A stretch of 64,000 nt of DNA, taken from DATAOG01 sp963757395 (GTDB lineage Bacteria > Pseudomonadota > Alphaproteobacteria > Geminicoccales > Geminicoccaceae). The translations under genes and the position numbers were made by a program. A model generated the notes under the pieces. That model was not told the DNA's origin. It searched no databases and saw only the letters and a program-made list of their open reading frames with translations. The stretch spans positions 1 through 64,000 of the forward strand of contig CAVWRK010000014.1 in assembly GCA_963757395.1 (NCBI GenBank). Direction: 5' to 3'. Shown here piece by piece: positions 38,368-48,024 of the stretch; position 1 is the first letter of the stretch; every line of letters starts with the position of its first letter.

Positions 38368-39424
38368 GTGACCGGCACGCTTGCCATCATCGATGGCCAC
38401 AATGATGCTCTGCTGGCGCTGGCGCGCGATCCGGAGCGGCCGGACAGCCTGCTCGAGCGCTCGGCGCGCGGCCATCTCGATCTCCCGCGGGCGCTCGAGG
38501 CGGGCTTCGCCGGCGGCTTCTTCGCGCTGTTCACGCCATCGGGCCGCTCGCAGGGCCCGCGCCGGCGCGATGCCGGCGCCAGCTACGAGCTGCCGTTCCC
38601 GCCGACGCCGAGCGCGCTTCGCGCCCAACGCTTCACCGGCGCGCTGGCCGCCCGCCTGTTCCGGGACCAGCGGGCATCGGCCGGGCGGCTCGAGGTCGTG
38701 CGCAGCGTCGCACAGCTGCAGGAGTGCCTCGCGCGGGGCGTGCTCGCGGTGATTTTCCATATCGAGGGCGCCGAGGCGATCGATCCGGGCCTGGACGCGC
38801 TCGAGATCCTCTACCAGACCGGCCTGCGCTCGCTGGGCCTGGTCTGGAGCCGGCCGAACGCCTTCGGCCACGGCGTGCCGTTCAAGTTCCCGAGCTCGCC
38901 CGACACCGGGCCTGGCCTCACCGATGCCGGCCAAGCGCTGGTCCGGGCCTGCAACGAGCTCGGCGTCCTGATCGATCTCTCGCATCTGAACGAGCAGGGC
39001 TTCTGGGACGTGGCGCGGCTGTCGGCAGGCGCCCCTGGTCGCGACCCACTCCAACGCGCACGCGCTGTGCCCGAGCGCCCGCAACCTCACCGACGGGCAG
39101 CTGCACGCGATCCGCGAGTCCGGCGGCATGGTCGGGGTCAACTTCGCGGTCAGCATGCTGCGCCCGGACGGCCGGCCGGACCCCGACACGCCGCTCGAGG
39201 TCCTGGTCCGCCATTTCGACCACCTGATCGAGCAGCTCGGCGAGGACCAGGTCGGCTTCGGCTCGGACTTCGACGGCACGATCGTGCCGGCCGCAATCAG
39301 GGACGTGACCGGCCTGCCGCGCCTGATCGAGGCGCTGCGGAGCGCGGGCTACGACCAGCCCCTGCTCGAGAAGCTGGCGTTCGCGAACTGGCTGCGCGTC
39401 CTCGGTCGCACCTGGAGGGCGTGA
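38368..39424 (+). CDS. Membrane-dipeptidase family M19 peptidase, one frame break
   Basis: Metal-dependent dipeptidase (renal dipeptidase type). The N-terminal metal site HND lies in IIDGHNDALLALARD; the bridging glutamate in VIFHIEGAEAIDPGLDALEI; then GVLIDLSHLNEQGFWDVARL. A single extra g at about 39027 (tcg-g-cag) shifts the frame; corrected, it continues APLVATHSNAHALCPSARNL and VGFGSDFDGTIVP. Length 1057 = 3n+1 agrees. It cleaves small dipeptides, including D-amino-acid ones. Confidence 0.9.
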
Positions 39425-39442
39425 GGCCTTCGCGGGCCGTCC

Positions 39443-39667
39443 TCAGCGGAAATCGAATTCGCCCTCGCGGGCGGTCAGCTCGATGTAGCTGGCCGTGCTG
39501 CCGCCGGCGACCGGCTCATGATCGGGCCTGAGGCGCCGGTCGAGGTACTCCTCCAACGCCCGATTGACGATCCAGTCGGGCGAGCGCTGCAGGCTCCCCG
39601 CCAGGCTCTCGAGCGGCAGCTTGAGATCGACGGCCACTTCGACCGTCAGGCTAGTGCGATCGGTCAT
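39443..39667 (-). CDS. Ribbon-helix-helix type small regulator
   Basis: Protein of 74 residues from ATG 39667 (MTDRTSLTVEVAVDLKLPLE). A beta strand followed by LAGSLQRSPDWIVNRALEEY is a CopG/MetJ ribbon-helix-helix pattern, usual for antitoxin-type DNA-binding proteins. No toxin gene is adjacent, so it may be an orphan antitoxin. The tail AREGEFDFR is acidic. Confidence 0.65.
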   Translation of the reverse strand: MTDRTSLTVEVAVDLKLPLESLAGSLQRSPDWIVNRALEEYLDRRLRPDHEPVAGGSTASYIELTAREGEFDFR

Positions 39668-39827
39668 CAACAATCCTCCGACAACCATGCCCAAGTCCTG
39701 TGCCGCGCTTGCTTGTCGTCGTCGATCGGGGGCGCGTTTGCGCGCTCACCCCTCGTACCGGCGCGGCGCGGTTCGCACCGGTACGAGAAACTCTTGCAAT
39801 CACTGAGATCACACCGATTCCCGGCTC

Positions 39828-41785
39828 TCAGGGGCTGGTCAGCTTGATCTCGATCCGCCGGTTGCGGCGGTAGGCGATCTCGTCGCGCCGGTCGTCGAGC
39901 GGCTGGAACTCGGCGAACCCGGCGACCGCGATGCGCTCCGGCGGGATGCCCTGGCCGATCAGGAACTTGCCGACACTGATCGAGCGCGCGGTCGAGAGTT
40001 CCCAGTTCGACGGGAACTCGGGGGTGTTGATCGGCCGCCGGTCGGTGTAGCCGTTGATCTGCAGCACCCAGGGCAGATCGCTCGGGATCTCGGCCGAGAT
40101 CTGGCGCAGGCTGTCGGCGAGCTTGCGCAGATCCTCCTGGCCGCCCGGCTCGATCGTGGCCGAGGCGCTCGGGAACAGGACCTCGGACTGGAACACGAAG
40201 CGGTCGCCGACGATCCGGACGTCCGGCCGGTCGCCCAGAACCTGGCGCAGGCGGCCGAAGAACTCGGATCGGAACCGGCCCAGCTCCTCGACCTTGCCGG
40301 CGAGCGCCATGTTCAGCTTGCTGCCGAGGTCGGTGATCGTGACCTGCTGCTCCTCGGTCTTCTGCTGCGAGACGTCGAGCGCCTGCTGGATCGACGCGAG
40401 CTGGACCCGGAGCGCGTTGATCTGGCGGTTCAGCACCTCGACCTGGGCCAGCGATTCGCGCGAGAGCGCCTGCTCGGTGGCGAGCGCTTCGTCCTTGCGG
40501 CCGGCCTGGCGCAGCAGATCGGCGAGCCGCGTGTCGCGCTTCTCGATCTCCTGCTGCGCGAGCGCCGTGTGCTGCTGCTCGCTCGCGAGCTTGGCCTGCA
40601 GCTCGGAGGCCTGATCGCGGGTCTGGCCGAGCTGGAGCAGCAGCTGCTCGCGCGCCTTCTTCAGCTCCTCGGCGGTCGCCTCGCTGGCGCTGCTCTTGCC
40701 GCGCTCCTCCTCGATGAGGGCGGACAGCTCGGCAAGGCGCCGCTCGCGCTCGGCGGCGTCGCCGCCCGCCGCCTGGAGCTGCGAGGTCAGCGCCGCGACC
40801 CGCTGGTCGCCGCTGGTCTTGTCCTGCTGCGCGGTCTTGAGCAGCGCCTGCAGGCGGGCGACCTCGTCGCTCAGCGAGCCGCCTTGCTTGCGTGCGCTGT
40901 CGAGCTGCTCGCTGAGATTGGCGACCCGCTGCTCGGCAGCGCCCTGCTCGCCGCGCGCCGTCTGCAGCTGCTGCGTCAGGCGCTCGATCTGGCTCGCAAG
41001 GTCCTTGGTCTTCTGATCGGACGTGGTGACCGACTGGTTGAGGCCCGCGACCTGGCCCTCGAGGCCCTTGGCCCGGGCCTGCGCCGCCTCGAGCAGGTCG
41101 GCGAGCCGCGCCAGCTCCTTGGTCGCATCGCCCTTCGCCTGCTCCGCCGCCTTGAGCGGTGGCGGCCATCTCCGCGACCTGCAGATCGAGGTCGTGGCGG
41201 GTCTTCTGGAGCGTCTCGATGTCGCGCTTGAGCTGGATCAGCTGCGCCAGCTGGGCCTCGATGGTCGCCTTGTCGGTGGTGACGTTCTGCTGGGCGAGGC
41301 GCAGCTCCTCGGCCAGCTTGGAGCGCAGATCGGTCGTGCGCTCGAGCTCGGCCTGCAGCTTCTGGCTCTTGTCGGCCTCGGTGCGCAGGTCGTTCAGGGT
41401 CGCCGTGAGCTTGGTCTTCTCGTCCTGGAGCAGGAACACCTGGTCGCGGAACTGGTCGCGCTGGGCCGCGGCCTCGGCGAGCTGGCTGGCGGTGTCGTCA
41501 CGGTCGGCCTGCGCGCCCTGCAGGTCCGCGGACAGCTGGGCGACCGAGAGGCGCAGCTCGGAGTTGGTCGACTGCTCGGCGTCGAGCTGCTGCGGTCAGC
41601 TGGTTGATCGACGCCTCGAGACTCTTGAGCTTGGTATCCTTGCCCTGGAGCATCTGGTTGAGGAAGAACTGGCTGAGCACGAACACCACGAGCAGGAAGG
41701 TGATCGCGAGCAAGAGCGTCGACAGGGCGTCGACGTAGCCCGGCCACTGGTCGATGTGGCGCAGCTCGCGGCGGGCCCGGGCCAT
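39828..41785 (-). CDS. MotB/OmpA-like peptidoglycan-binding protein with a long coiled coil, two frame breaks
   Basis: Starts MARARRELRHIDQWPGYVDA, with one transmembrane helix (ALSTLLLAITFLLVVFVLSQ) near the N terminus as in MotB/TolR proteins. A coiled coil of roughly 400 residues follows (DLRTEADKSQKLQAELERTT, then long runs of Leu/Glu/Ala heptads), and a C-terminal OmpA domain (LQINGYTDRRPINTPEFPSN, STARSISVGKFLIGQGIPPE, RRNRRIEIKL). Two breaks, near 41596 and 41157; length 3n+2 matches two insertions. It pairs with the MotA-like gene 9 bases upstream. Probable role: envelope energy coupling or peptidoglycan anchoring. This is not a flagellar MotB. Confidence 0.85.
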
Positions 41786-41794
41786 GGCGGACGC

Positions 41795-42946
41795 CTATCC
41801 CGAGAGCGCCCGCGGCTCGCCGGCGACCGCGGCGATGGTGCGCGCGACCATCTTGATCTCGCTGCGCAGCTCGTGGGTCATCTGGCTGCGGCCCTGCACG
41901 GTCTCGTCCAGGATCCGCGCCAGGTACACGTCCATGTTGCGGATGTGATTGCGGGTCGCCTCGTCGAAGCCGCCGCCCTCGGACTCGGCCAGCCGGCCGA
42001 GCACCGGCCGGAGCTCCTCCTGGCTCGAGATCAGGCGCGCGAGCAGCGCCTGCTCGGTCGCGATCTGATCGCCGAGCGAGGACAGGCGCTCGGTGAGCGC
42101 GATCAGCCCGGCGTGCACGGTCGACTGGTTCTCCTCCGAGCGGGCCACGGTGCGCTGCAGGCTGTCGAGGTTCTCCGCGGTCTGCTCGAGCATCCCCTGG
42201 ACGTAGGCGGGAATGCTGACGTCGCTGCCGCCGAGGCCGGGATCGGCGCTGGTCAGCCGGGTCAGCCCGGACAGCCATTCCTCCATGTCGTTGAAGAAGC
42301 TGTTCTGCGCCTGGGTCGCCTGGAGGTCGAGGAAGCCCAGGACCAGCGAGCCCGCGAGGCCGAACAGCGACGCGCTGAAGGCGGTGCCCATGCCGCCCAG
42401 CGGCGCCGCGAGGCCGGCCTTGAGCTCGTCGAACACGACCACCAGATCGCCCTCGCCGACCGACAGCCCGTTGATCACCTGGCTGACCGAGCCGATCGTC
42501 TCGGTCAGCCCCCAGAAGGTGCCGAGCAGGCCCAGGAAGATCAAAAGGCCGATCTGATAGCGCGAGATGTCGCGGGTCTCGTCGAGGCGGGCGCTGATGC
42601 TGTCGAGCAGATGGCGCGCCGACATCGCGGGCAGCATCACCCGGCCGCGCCGTTCCTGCTCGCCGAGCGCGCTCGCGACCGGCGCCAAGAGGCGGGGTGC
42701 GGCCTGCAGGGAGAAGCCCGGGTGGCTGGTGCGGAAGGCCTCGATCCAGCGGATCTCGGGCTTGATGCCGAAGGCGCGGCGGAAGATGTAGAAGATGCCG
42801 AGCAGCAGGATCGCCAGGATCAGGCCGTTGAGCCAAGGATTGTACAGATAGATCCGCCAGATGGTCTGGTAGGCGAACGCGACCGCAACGGCCGCCGCCA
42901 CCAGGAAGACGATCATGCGGTTGATGTAACGCTGCGGACTGGTCAT
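41795..42946 (-). CDS. MotA/TolQ/ExbB-like membrane protein
   Basis: Protein of 383 residues. Two N-terminal hydrophobic helices (IVFLVAAAVAVAFAYQTIWR and LILAILLLGIFYIFRRAFG), then a MotA-TolQ-ExbB proton-channel-like core (QIGLLIFLGLLGTFWGLTET, APLGGMGTAFSASLFGLAGS) and a long C-terminal helix with coiled-coil character. It is the partner of the OmpA-like coiled-coil protein. The same gene pair next to suhB and efp is a feature I recall from alphaproteobacteria; no flagellar genes are nearby. Confidence 0.88.
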   Translation of the reverse strand: MTSPQRYINRMIVFLVAAAVAVAFAYQTIWRIYLYNPWLNGLILAILLLGIFYIFRRAFGIKPEIRWIEAFRTSHPGFSLQAAPRLLAPVASALGEQERRGRVMLPAMSARHLLDSISARLDETRDISRYQIGLLIFLGLLGTFWGLTETIGSVSQVINGLSVGEGDLVVVFDELKAGLAAPLGGMGTAFSASLFGLAGSLVLGFLDLQATQAQNSFFNDMEEWLSGLTRLTSADPGLGGSDVSIPAYVQGMLEQTAENLDSLQRTVARSEENQSTVHAGLIALTERLSSLGDQIATEQALLARLISSQEELRPVLGRLAESEGGGFDEATRNHIRNMDVYLARILDETVQGRSQMTHELRSEIKMVARTIAAVAGEPRALSG

Positions 42947-43092
42947 CGTCGGGCCTTCTCAACGCGGCTTCGACCGATCGATGCTGCCGTGGTGGCAACG
43001 CCGCCGCCAGCCGCGCTCGCACGCGCTGAAGCGGGCCCCGCAGCCGCGCGCCGGTCACGGCGGCCATGCCTGGAGACGCGTGTGAACACTAC

Positions 43093-43120
43093 GCTATAAC
43101 CCATTGAAACGCAAACTTAA
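43093..43120 (-). promoter_or_regulatory. Possible sigma-70 promoter for the MotA/OmpA pair
   Basis: On the minus strand TTAAGT (43115-43120) is 16 bases from TATAGC (43093-43098), within the most AT-rich part of the interval, about 140 bases upstream of the MotA-like ATG. The match is moderate. Confidence 0.4.
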
Positions 43121-43188
43121 CATTACATGGGCCCGCCGGCTGTCGGATTCGGCCATCCGAGCGGCCCCCCGGACCACCGGAGCGCACA

Positions 43189-43987
43189 TCAGGCCGCCCC
43201 CCGGACCAGCTCGTCCGAGGCGCTCGTACAGCGCGGGATTGCTCGCGATCAGGATTGCCTGGCCGAGCAGGTCGGGGTCGCCGTCGAGACGCCCGATCAG
43301 GCCGCCCGCCTCGCGCACCAGGACGATCCCGGCCGCCATGTCCCAGGGCTTGAGCCCATATTCCCAAAAGCCGTCGAAGCGGCCGGCGGCAATGTAGGCG
43401 AGATCGAGCGAGGCGGTGCCGAGGCGGCGGATGCCCGCGACGTGATCGGAGACCCGCTCGAGCTGGGCCGCAAAGCCCTGGGCGCGCCCGGGCCAGTCGA
43501 GCACCGGAATGCCGGTGCCGATCAGGCAGGCGCCGAGCTCGCTGCGGCGCGAGACCCGCAGCCGGCGCTCGTTGAGATAGGCGCCGGCCCCCTTCTCGGC
43601 GGCGAACATCTCGTCCTTGATCGGGTCGTAGACCACGCCCGCGACCAGCTCGCCCTGGCGCTCGAGCGCGATCGAGATCGCGAAGTGGGGCACGGCGTGC
43701 AGGAAGTTGGTGGTGCCGTCGAGGGGATCGACGATCCAGCGGTGGTCGGCGCCCTCGGGGCCGAGCGCGCCGCTCTCCTCGAGCAGGAAGGCAAAGCTCG
43801 GGCGGGCGCGGGCCAGCTCCTGGCGCAGGATCTGCTCGCTCCGCCGGTCGGCGGCGCTGACGTAGTCGCCGGGCCCCTTGATCGAGACCTGCAGGTGCTC
43901 GACCTCGCCGAAGTCGCGCACCAGGTGGCGGGCGGCCTTGCGGGCCGCCTGCGTCATGACGGTGATGGTGGCCGAGCGCGGCGCCAC
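43189..43987 (-). CDS. suhB: Inositol-1-monophosphatase family protein, one frame break
   Basis: GTG start 43987 (APRSATITVMTQAARKAARH). Li-sensitive phosphatase motifs: EESG, WIVDPLDGTTNFLHAVPHFA and YGLKPWDMAAGIVLVREAGG. It hydrolyses inositol monophosphate and may bind RNA polymerase or ribosome-assembly complexes. The literal frame runs on to 43094, but one extra base at about 43217 (ctcg-g-acgag) hides the natural end ERLDELVRGAA with stop at 43189. Length 799 = 3n+1 and 265 residues, the family norm. It starts 2 bases after efp. Confidence 0.92.
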
Positions 43988-43989
43988 GA

Positions 43990-44556
43990 CTAGTCCTTGG
44001 CCCGCTCGACGTAGCTCGCCTCGGCAATGTTGACCACCACCCGCGTGCCGGCCTCGATGTGCGGCGGGACCATGACCCGGACGCCGTTCGAGAGCACGGC
44101 CGGCTTGTAGGAGGCGGCTGCGGTCTGGCCCTTGACCACCGGATCCGCCTCGACCACCTCGAGCACCGCGGTGTCGGGCAGGTGGACCATCAGCGGCCGG
44201 CCCTCGTAGCCCAGCACGGTCAGCGCCATGCCCTCCTGCAGGAACGCCAGGCGCTCGCCCAGCAGGTGCTGGTCGATGGTCAGCTGCTCGAAGTTCTCCT
44301 GGTCCATCAGGGTCAGCTGCTCGCCTTCCTGGTAGAGAAACTGGTAGGTCTGCTCGTCCAGGCGGACCCGCTCGACGGTCTCGACGGCGCGGAAGCGCTC
44401 GTTGAGCTTGGTGCCCTCGACCAGGTCCTTGAGCTCGACCTGCTGATAGGCGGGACCCTTGCCCGGCTTGACGTGCTCGGCGCGGGCCACCATCCAGAGC
44501 CGGTCCTTGTGCTCGAGCACGTGACCGGGGCGGATGTCGTTGGCGGTGATCTTCAT
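43990..44556 (-). CDS. efp: Elongation factor P
   Basis: Protein of 188 residues, ATG 44556. N-terminal KOW-like domain with the modified-lysine loop VKPGKGPAYQQ (Lys33 in PGKG), followed by the OB domains (TLMDQENFEQLTIDQHLLGE, GTRVVVNIAEASYVERAKD). It relieves stalling at polyproline. The lysine loop implies beta-lysylation by EpmA/B. Cotranscribed with suhB. Confidence 0.96.
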   Translation of the reverse strand: MKITANDIRPGHVLEHKDRLWMVARAEHVKPGKGPAYQQVELKDLVEGTKLNERFRAVETVERVRLDEQTYQFLYQEGEQLTLMDQENFEQLTIDQHLLGERLAFLQEGMALTVLGYEGRPLMVHLPDTAVLEVVEADPVVKGQTAAASYKPAVLSNGVRVMVPPHIEAGTRVVVNIAEASYVERAKD

Positions 44557-44683
44557 CGCATACGTCCTTGGCTCGGCCGGCGCGCCCCCAGGCAGCGCTG
44601 CGACAGTGAGCCGGCGCCTGTCTAGCGCACCCGGGGCGCAAAGGCCAAGCTGGACACGAGGCCCGGCCGCCCGCCGCCGGGTC

Positions 44684-45337
44684 TCAGGCCCCGGCGATCG
44701 CCCGCTGCAGATCGAGGATGGCCCGGGCCGGCCCGGCCGGATGGCGCCAGACCGCGCGCGACACCCCGATGAAGTCGGCGCCGGCAAGCGCGAGCGGCCG
44801 GCAATCCTCGAGCGCGGTGTCGCCGTCGACCAGGCAGGGCAGCACGAACAGGCCGCTCCACCATTCGATCAGCTCGACCACCGCAGCCCCGGGCGGCGCG
44901 TCGGGCAGGCGGTCGGGAGCGCCGAACGCGATATAGTCGGCGCCCGCCTCGCCGGCAACCACCGCCGCATCGCGCGAGCCGCCGCAGGAGGCGCCCAGGA
45001 TGCGCTCGGGACCGAGCGCCGCGCGCGCCGCGGCCACCCCTTTGGGCGTGCCGAGGTGGACCCCGTCGGCGCCGAGCTCGAGCGCCAGATCGACGCCGTC
45101 CTGGAGCAGGAAAGCGACCCCGCGGGCGGCGCAGACCGCGCGCAGATCCGCCGCCGCGGCGGCGATCGCGGCTCGCTCCGGGCTCGCCAGGCGCAAGAGA
45201 AAGGCGGCGCTGCCACCGGCCGCGAGCGCCGCATCGAGCTCGGGCGCGAAGGCCGCCGGCTCCAGCACCGGCGGGCTGATCAGCAACAGCTGACAGCCCA
45301 CCCGAGCCGGATCGAGGGCCTCGGGTGCGCGGCTCAC
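44684..45337 (-). CDS. thiE: Thiamine-phosphate synthase
   Basis: Protein of 217 residues from GTG 45337, overlapping the fba stop (GTGA). TIM-barrel with LLISPPVLEPAAFAPELDAA, LELGADGVHLGTPKGVAAAR and ASCGGSRDAAVVAGEAGADY, then GADFIGVSRAVW. It joins hydroxymethylpyrimidine-PP and thiazole-P to thiamine monophosphate, in this operon with transketolase, a thiamine-diphosphate enzyme. The usual ThiE motif (VHLGQ-D) is modified to VHLGTPK, and IGVSRAVW replaces the typical vGvv; these relatives cluster with fba. Confidence 0.83.
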   Translation of the reverse strand: MSRAPEALDPARVGCQLLLISPPVLEPAAFAPELDAALAAGGSAAFLLRLASPERAAIAAAAADLRAVCAARGVAFLLQDGVDLALELGADGVHLGTPKGVAAARAALGPERILGASCGGSRDAAVVAGEAGADYIAFGAPDRLPDAPPGAAVVELIEWWSGLFVLPCLVDGDTALEDCRPLALAGADFIGVSRAVWRHPAGPARAILDLQRAIAGA

Positions 45338-46251
45338 GCTTCGTTCAGGTAGATCTTGATCACCTCGTCGAGCAGGGCCAGCGCCTCGGCCTTGGGCCGT
45401 CGGAAGCTGTTGCGGCCGATGATCGAGCCGGAGCCGCCGCCGTCCCGGATCTGGCGGATCTCGTTCAGCAGGCCCTCGGTATCCTTGGCCTCGCCGCCGG
45501 AGAACACCACCAGGCGCTTGCCGGCGAAGCAGCACTGCATGACATGGCGGACCCGGGCTGCGAGCGTCGAGCGGTCGATGTCCTCGGCCTCGTAGACCGT
45601 CTTGGCTGCGGCGAGGTCGAGCTCGGCCGAGGGCGGCTTGACCTTGATGATGTTGGCGCCCATCAGCGCCGCCATGTGCGCCGCATAGGCGACGATGTCG
45701 AAGGCGGTCTCCTTGGTCACCTTGCCGCCGCGCGGATAGGACCAGACGACCGCGATCAGACCGCAGGACTTGGCCTCGCGGATGATCTCGCGCAGCTCCT
45801 CCATCATCTCGTAGCAGGCGGGCGAGCCCGGGTAGATGGTGAAGCCGACGCCGACGCAGCCCAGCCGGAGCGCGTCCTTGACCGAGCCGTGGACCGCCTG
45901 GTCCTGGATGCCGTCGGCCAGGCTGTTGGCGCTGTTGACCTTGAGGATGGTCGGCAGCTGGCCGGCATAGCTGTCGGCGCCCTGCTCGAGCAGGCCGAGC
46001 GGTGCCGCATAGCCGGACAGGCCGGCGTCGATCGCGAGCTGGTAGAGGTAGTGCGGGTCGTAGGCCGGCGGGTTGGCGGCGAAGCTGCGCGCCGGTCCGT
46101 GCTCGTAGCCCTGGTCGACCGGCAGGATCACCAGCTTGCCGGTGCCGGCGAGCCGGCCGTGCATCAGGAGGCGCGCGAGATTGCCCTTCACGCCCGGGCT
46201 CTCGCCCTCGTACCAGGACAGGATCTCCTTGACCTTGGATTGAAGCGGCAT
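45334..46251 (-). CDS. fbaB: Class I fructose-bisphosphate aldolase (DhnA type)
   Basis: Protein of 305 residues of the DhnA/FbaB type: LVILPVDQGYEHGPARSFAA, ALRLGCVGVGFTIYPGSPAC, VVWSYPRGGKVTKE, Schiff-base lysine in ANIIKVKPPS and GGSGSIIGRNSFRR. It interconverts fructose-1,6-bisphosphate and triose phosphates. Its stop overlaps the thiE start; upstream are the unknown gene, pgk, gap and tkt. Confidence 0.94.
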   Translation of the reverse strand: MPLQSKVKEILSWYEGESPGVKGNLARLLMHGRLAGTGKLVILPVDQGYEHGPARSFAANPPAYDPHYLYQLAIDAGLSGYAAPLGLLEQGADSYAGQLPTILKVNSANSLADGIQDQAVHGSVKDALRLGCVGVGFTIYPGSPACYEMMEELREIIREAKSCGLIAVVWSYPRGGKVTKETAFDIVAYAAHMAALMGANIIKVKPPSAELDLAAAKTVYEAEDIDRSTLAARVRHVMQCCFAGKRLVVFSGGEAKDTEGLLNEIRQIRDGGGSGSIIGRNSFRRPKAEALALLDEVIKIYLNEA

Positions 46252-46379
46252 CGGTCGGTTCCCTTCGCTGCGGGGACGTGCGCTGCTATTCTAGATGGCC
46301 CGTTGCCGGCCGGCAAACCACCGGCGCGCAGAGCTGCGGCGGCACGGGGGCGAAAGGCAGCCTGGACCGGCGGGCGGCG

Positions 46380-46790
46380 TCAGCCGGCGCCAGAATCGGG
46401 ACCGGGCAGCGCTCCCCGAGCCTTCAGCCACTCGCGAGCGGCCCGGCCGGGATCGGCGTCCGGCGCGAGATCGAGGCGGGCGGGCGGCGTGCGTCTCGTG
46501 ACGGAACTCGGCGCCGAGCTGGGCCGCCATGTCCGCAAGCCGCAGCGCGAGGGCGGCCGGGCCGGAGAAGGCGAGCCTGCGGCAGCCGGTGCGGAGCGCC
46601 GCCATGACCAGGCCGGCATCGTCGCCGCAGTCGATCCGCAGCTCCTGGCCGGCGAGCGTCGCCCAGCGCCTTCAGGTAGCCGACCCCGGCATAGGCGGCG
46701 GCGCCCGGCGCGCTGCGCAGCTCGATCGCGACCCCGAAGCTCGCACGCGACCTCGAGCACGGCGCGTGCCTGCTCGAGGTCGTGGATCAC
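46380..46790 (-). CDS. Unknown conserved-looking protein between pgk and fba, three frame breaks
   Basis: No named family is recognised. Reading across three single-base insertions gives IHDLEQARAVLEVACELGVA, IELRSAPGAAAYAGVGYLKA, LRIDCGDDAGLVMAALRTGC, RRLAFSGPAALALRLADMAA and a C-terminal AREWLKARGALPGPDSGAG, about 135 residues, length 3n with three insertions. The pieces join smoothly into one globular protein, with many hydrophobic strands. Start is uncertain: GTG 46790 is proposed; the frame is open further up. It is in the glycolytic operon and so may serve there. Confidence 0.6.
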   Translation of the reverse strand: MIHDLEQARAVLEVACELRGRDRAAQRAGRRRLCRGRLPEGAGRRSPARSCGSTAATMPAWSWRRSAPAAAGSPSPARPPSRCGLRTWRPSSAPSSVTRRTPPARLDLAPDADPGRAAREWLKARGALPGPDSGAG

Positions 46791-46804
46791 GACCTGAGGC
46801 GGCG

Positions 46805-48008
46805 TCAGCGTCGCCGCAGCACCGCGACGCCGGGCAGCTCCTTGCCTTCGAGCCATTCCAGGAAGGCGCCGCCGGCGGTCGAGACGTAGGAGAGCTGGTC
46901 GAGCACGCCGGCATGGGCCAGCGCGGCGAGCGTGTCGCCGCCGCCGGCGACGCTCATCAGCTGGCCGGAGCTGGGTGCGCTCGGCGACCCGTCTCGCGAC
47001 GGCGGTCGTGCCGGCATCGAACGGCGGGATCTCGAAAGCGCCGAGCGGGCCGTTCCAGACCAGGGTCTTGCAGCGATCGATCAACGCCTCGATCTGGCGC
47101 ACGCTCGCGGGCCCGATGTCGAGAATCATGGCATCGGCCGGCACCTGATCGATCGGCACCAGCTTCAATTCGGCTCCGGCCTTGAACTCGCTCGCGATCC
47201 GGCCGTCGACCGGCAGCACCACTTCGCAGCCCTTGGCCTGCGGCGTCGGCCATGATCTGGCGCGCGGTCTCGGCCATGTCCTGCTCGCACAGCGAGCGGC
47301 CCGACGGCGGTGCCCTGCGCATGCAGGAAGGTGTTGGCCATGCCGCCGCCCAGCACCAGAATGTCGACCCTCGCGATCAGGTTGCCGAGCAGCTCGAGCT
47401 TGGTCGAGATCTTGGCGCCGCCGACCAGGGCGATGAGCGGTCGCTCCGGGTTCTCGAGCGCCCGCGAGAGGGCCTCGACCTCGGCCTGCATCAGGCGGCC
47501 CGCGGCCGCCGGCAGGCGCATCGGCGAGGCCGGTGATCGAGGCGTGCGCCCGATGCGCGGCCGAGAAGGCGTCGTCGACGTAGAGCTCGCCGAGGCTTGC
47601 GAGCTGATCGGCGAATGCCGGATCGTTCTTCTCCTCGCCGGGGTGGAAGCGGAGGTTCTCGAGCAGGAGGACGCCGCCCGGCTCGAGCGCCGCGACCGCG
47701 CGCTTCGCCGGCTCGCCGATGCAGTCCTCGGCGAACGCGACCTCGATGCCGCCCAGCGCCTCGCCCAGCGGCCCGCAGAGCGGGCGCAGCGACATCGAGC
47801 TCTCGCGCTTGCCCTTGGGCCGGCCGAAATGGGCCAGCACCACGACCTTGGCGTTTTTCTCCACTAGCTCCCTGACGGTCGGCACCGAGCGCTCGATCCG
47901 GCTCGCGTCGGTGACCTCGCCGTCGTGCATGGGCACATTGAGGTCGAGCCGGACCAGGACCGTCCGCCCGGCGACCTCGAGGTCGTCCAGGGTGCGCAAG
48001 CCGGTCAT
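46805..48008 (-). CDS. pgk: Phosphoglycerate kinase, four frame breaks
   Basis: N terminus MTGLRTLDDLEVAGRTVLVR then LDLNVPMHDGEVTDASRIER; further parts KVVVLAHFGRPKGKRESSMS, GGVLLLENLRFHPGEEKNDP, ALVGGAKISTKLELLGNLIA, LVWNGPLGAFEIPPFDAGTT and a C-terminal SVAGGGDTLAALAHAGVLDQ then YVSTAGGAFLEWLEGKELPG. Frame changes near 47525, 47305, 47240 and 46972. Length 1204 = 3n+4: removing four bases yields 399 residues, the normal size. Interconverts 1,3-bisphosphoglycerate and 3-phosphoglycerate. Almost certainly intact in the real genome. Confidence 0.95.
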
Positions 48009-48024
48009 CGCGGTCGCCCCCGCC

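Noticed and set aside
39828..42946. Zorya anti-phage system (ZorAB)
   Set aside because: MotA-like and OmpA-like genes are present, but there is no ZorC, ZorD or ZorE and the neighbours are housekeeping; the pair looks like a conserved envelope module.
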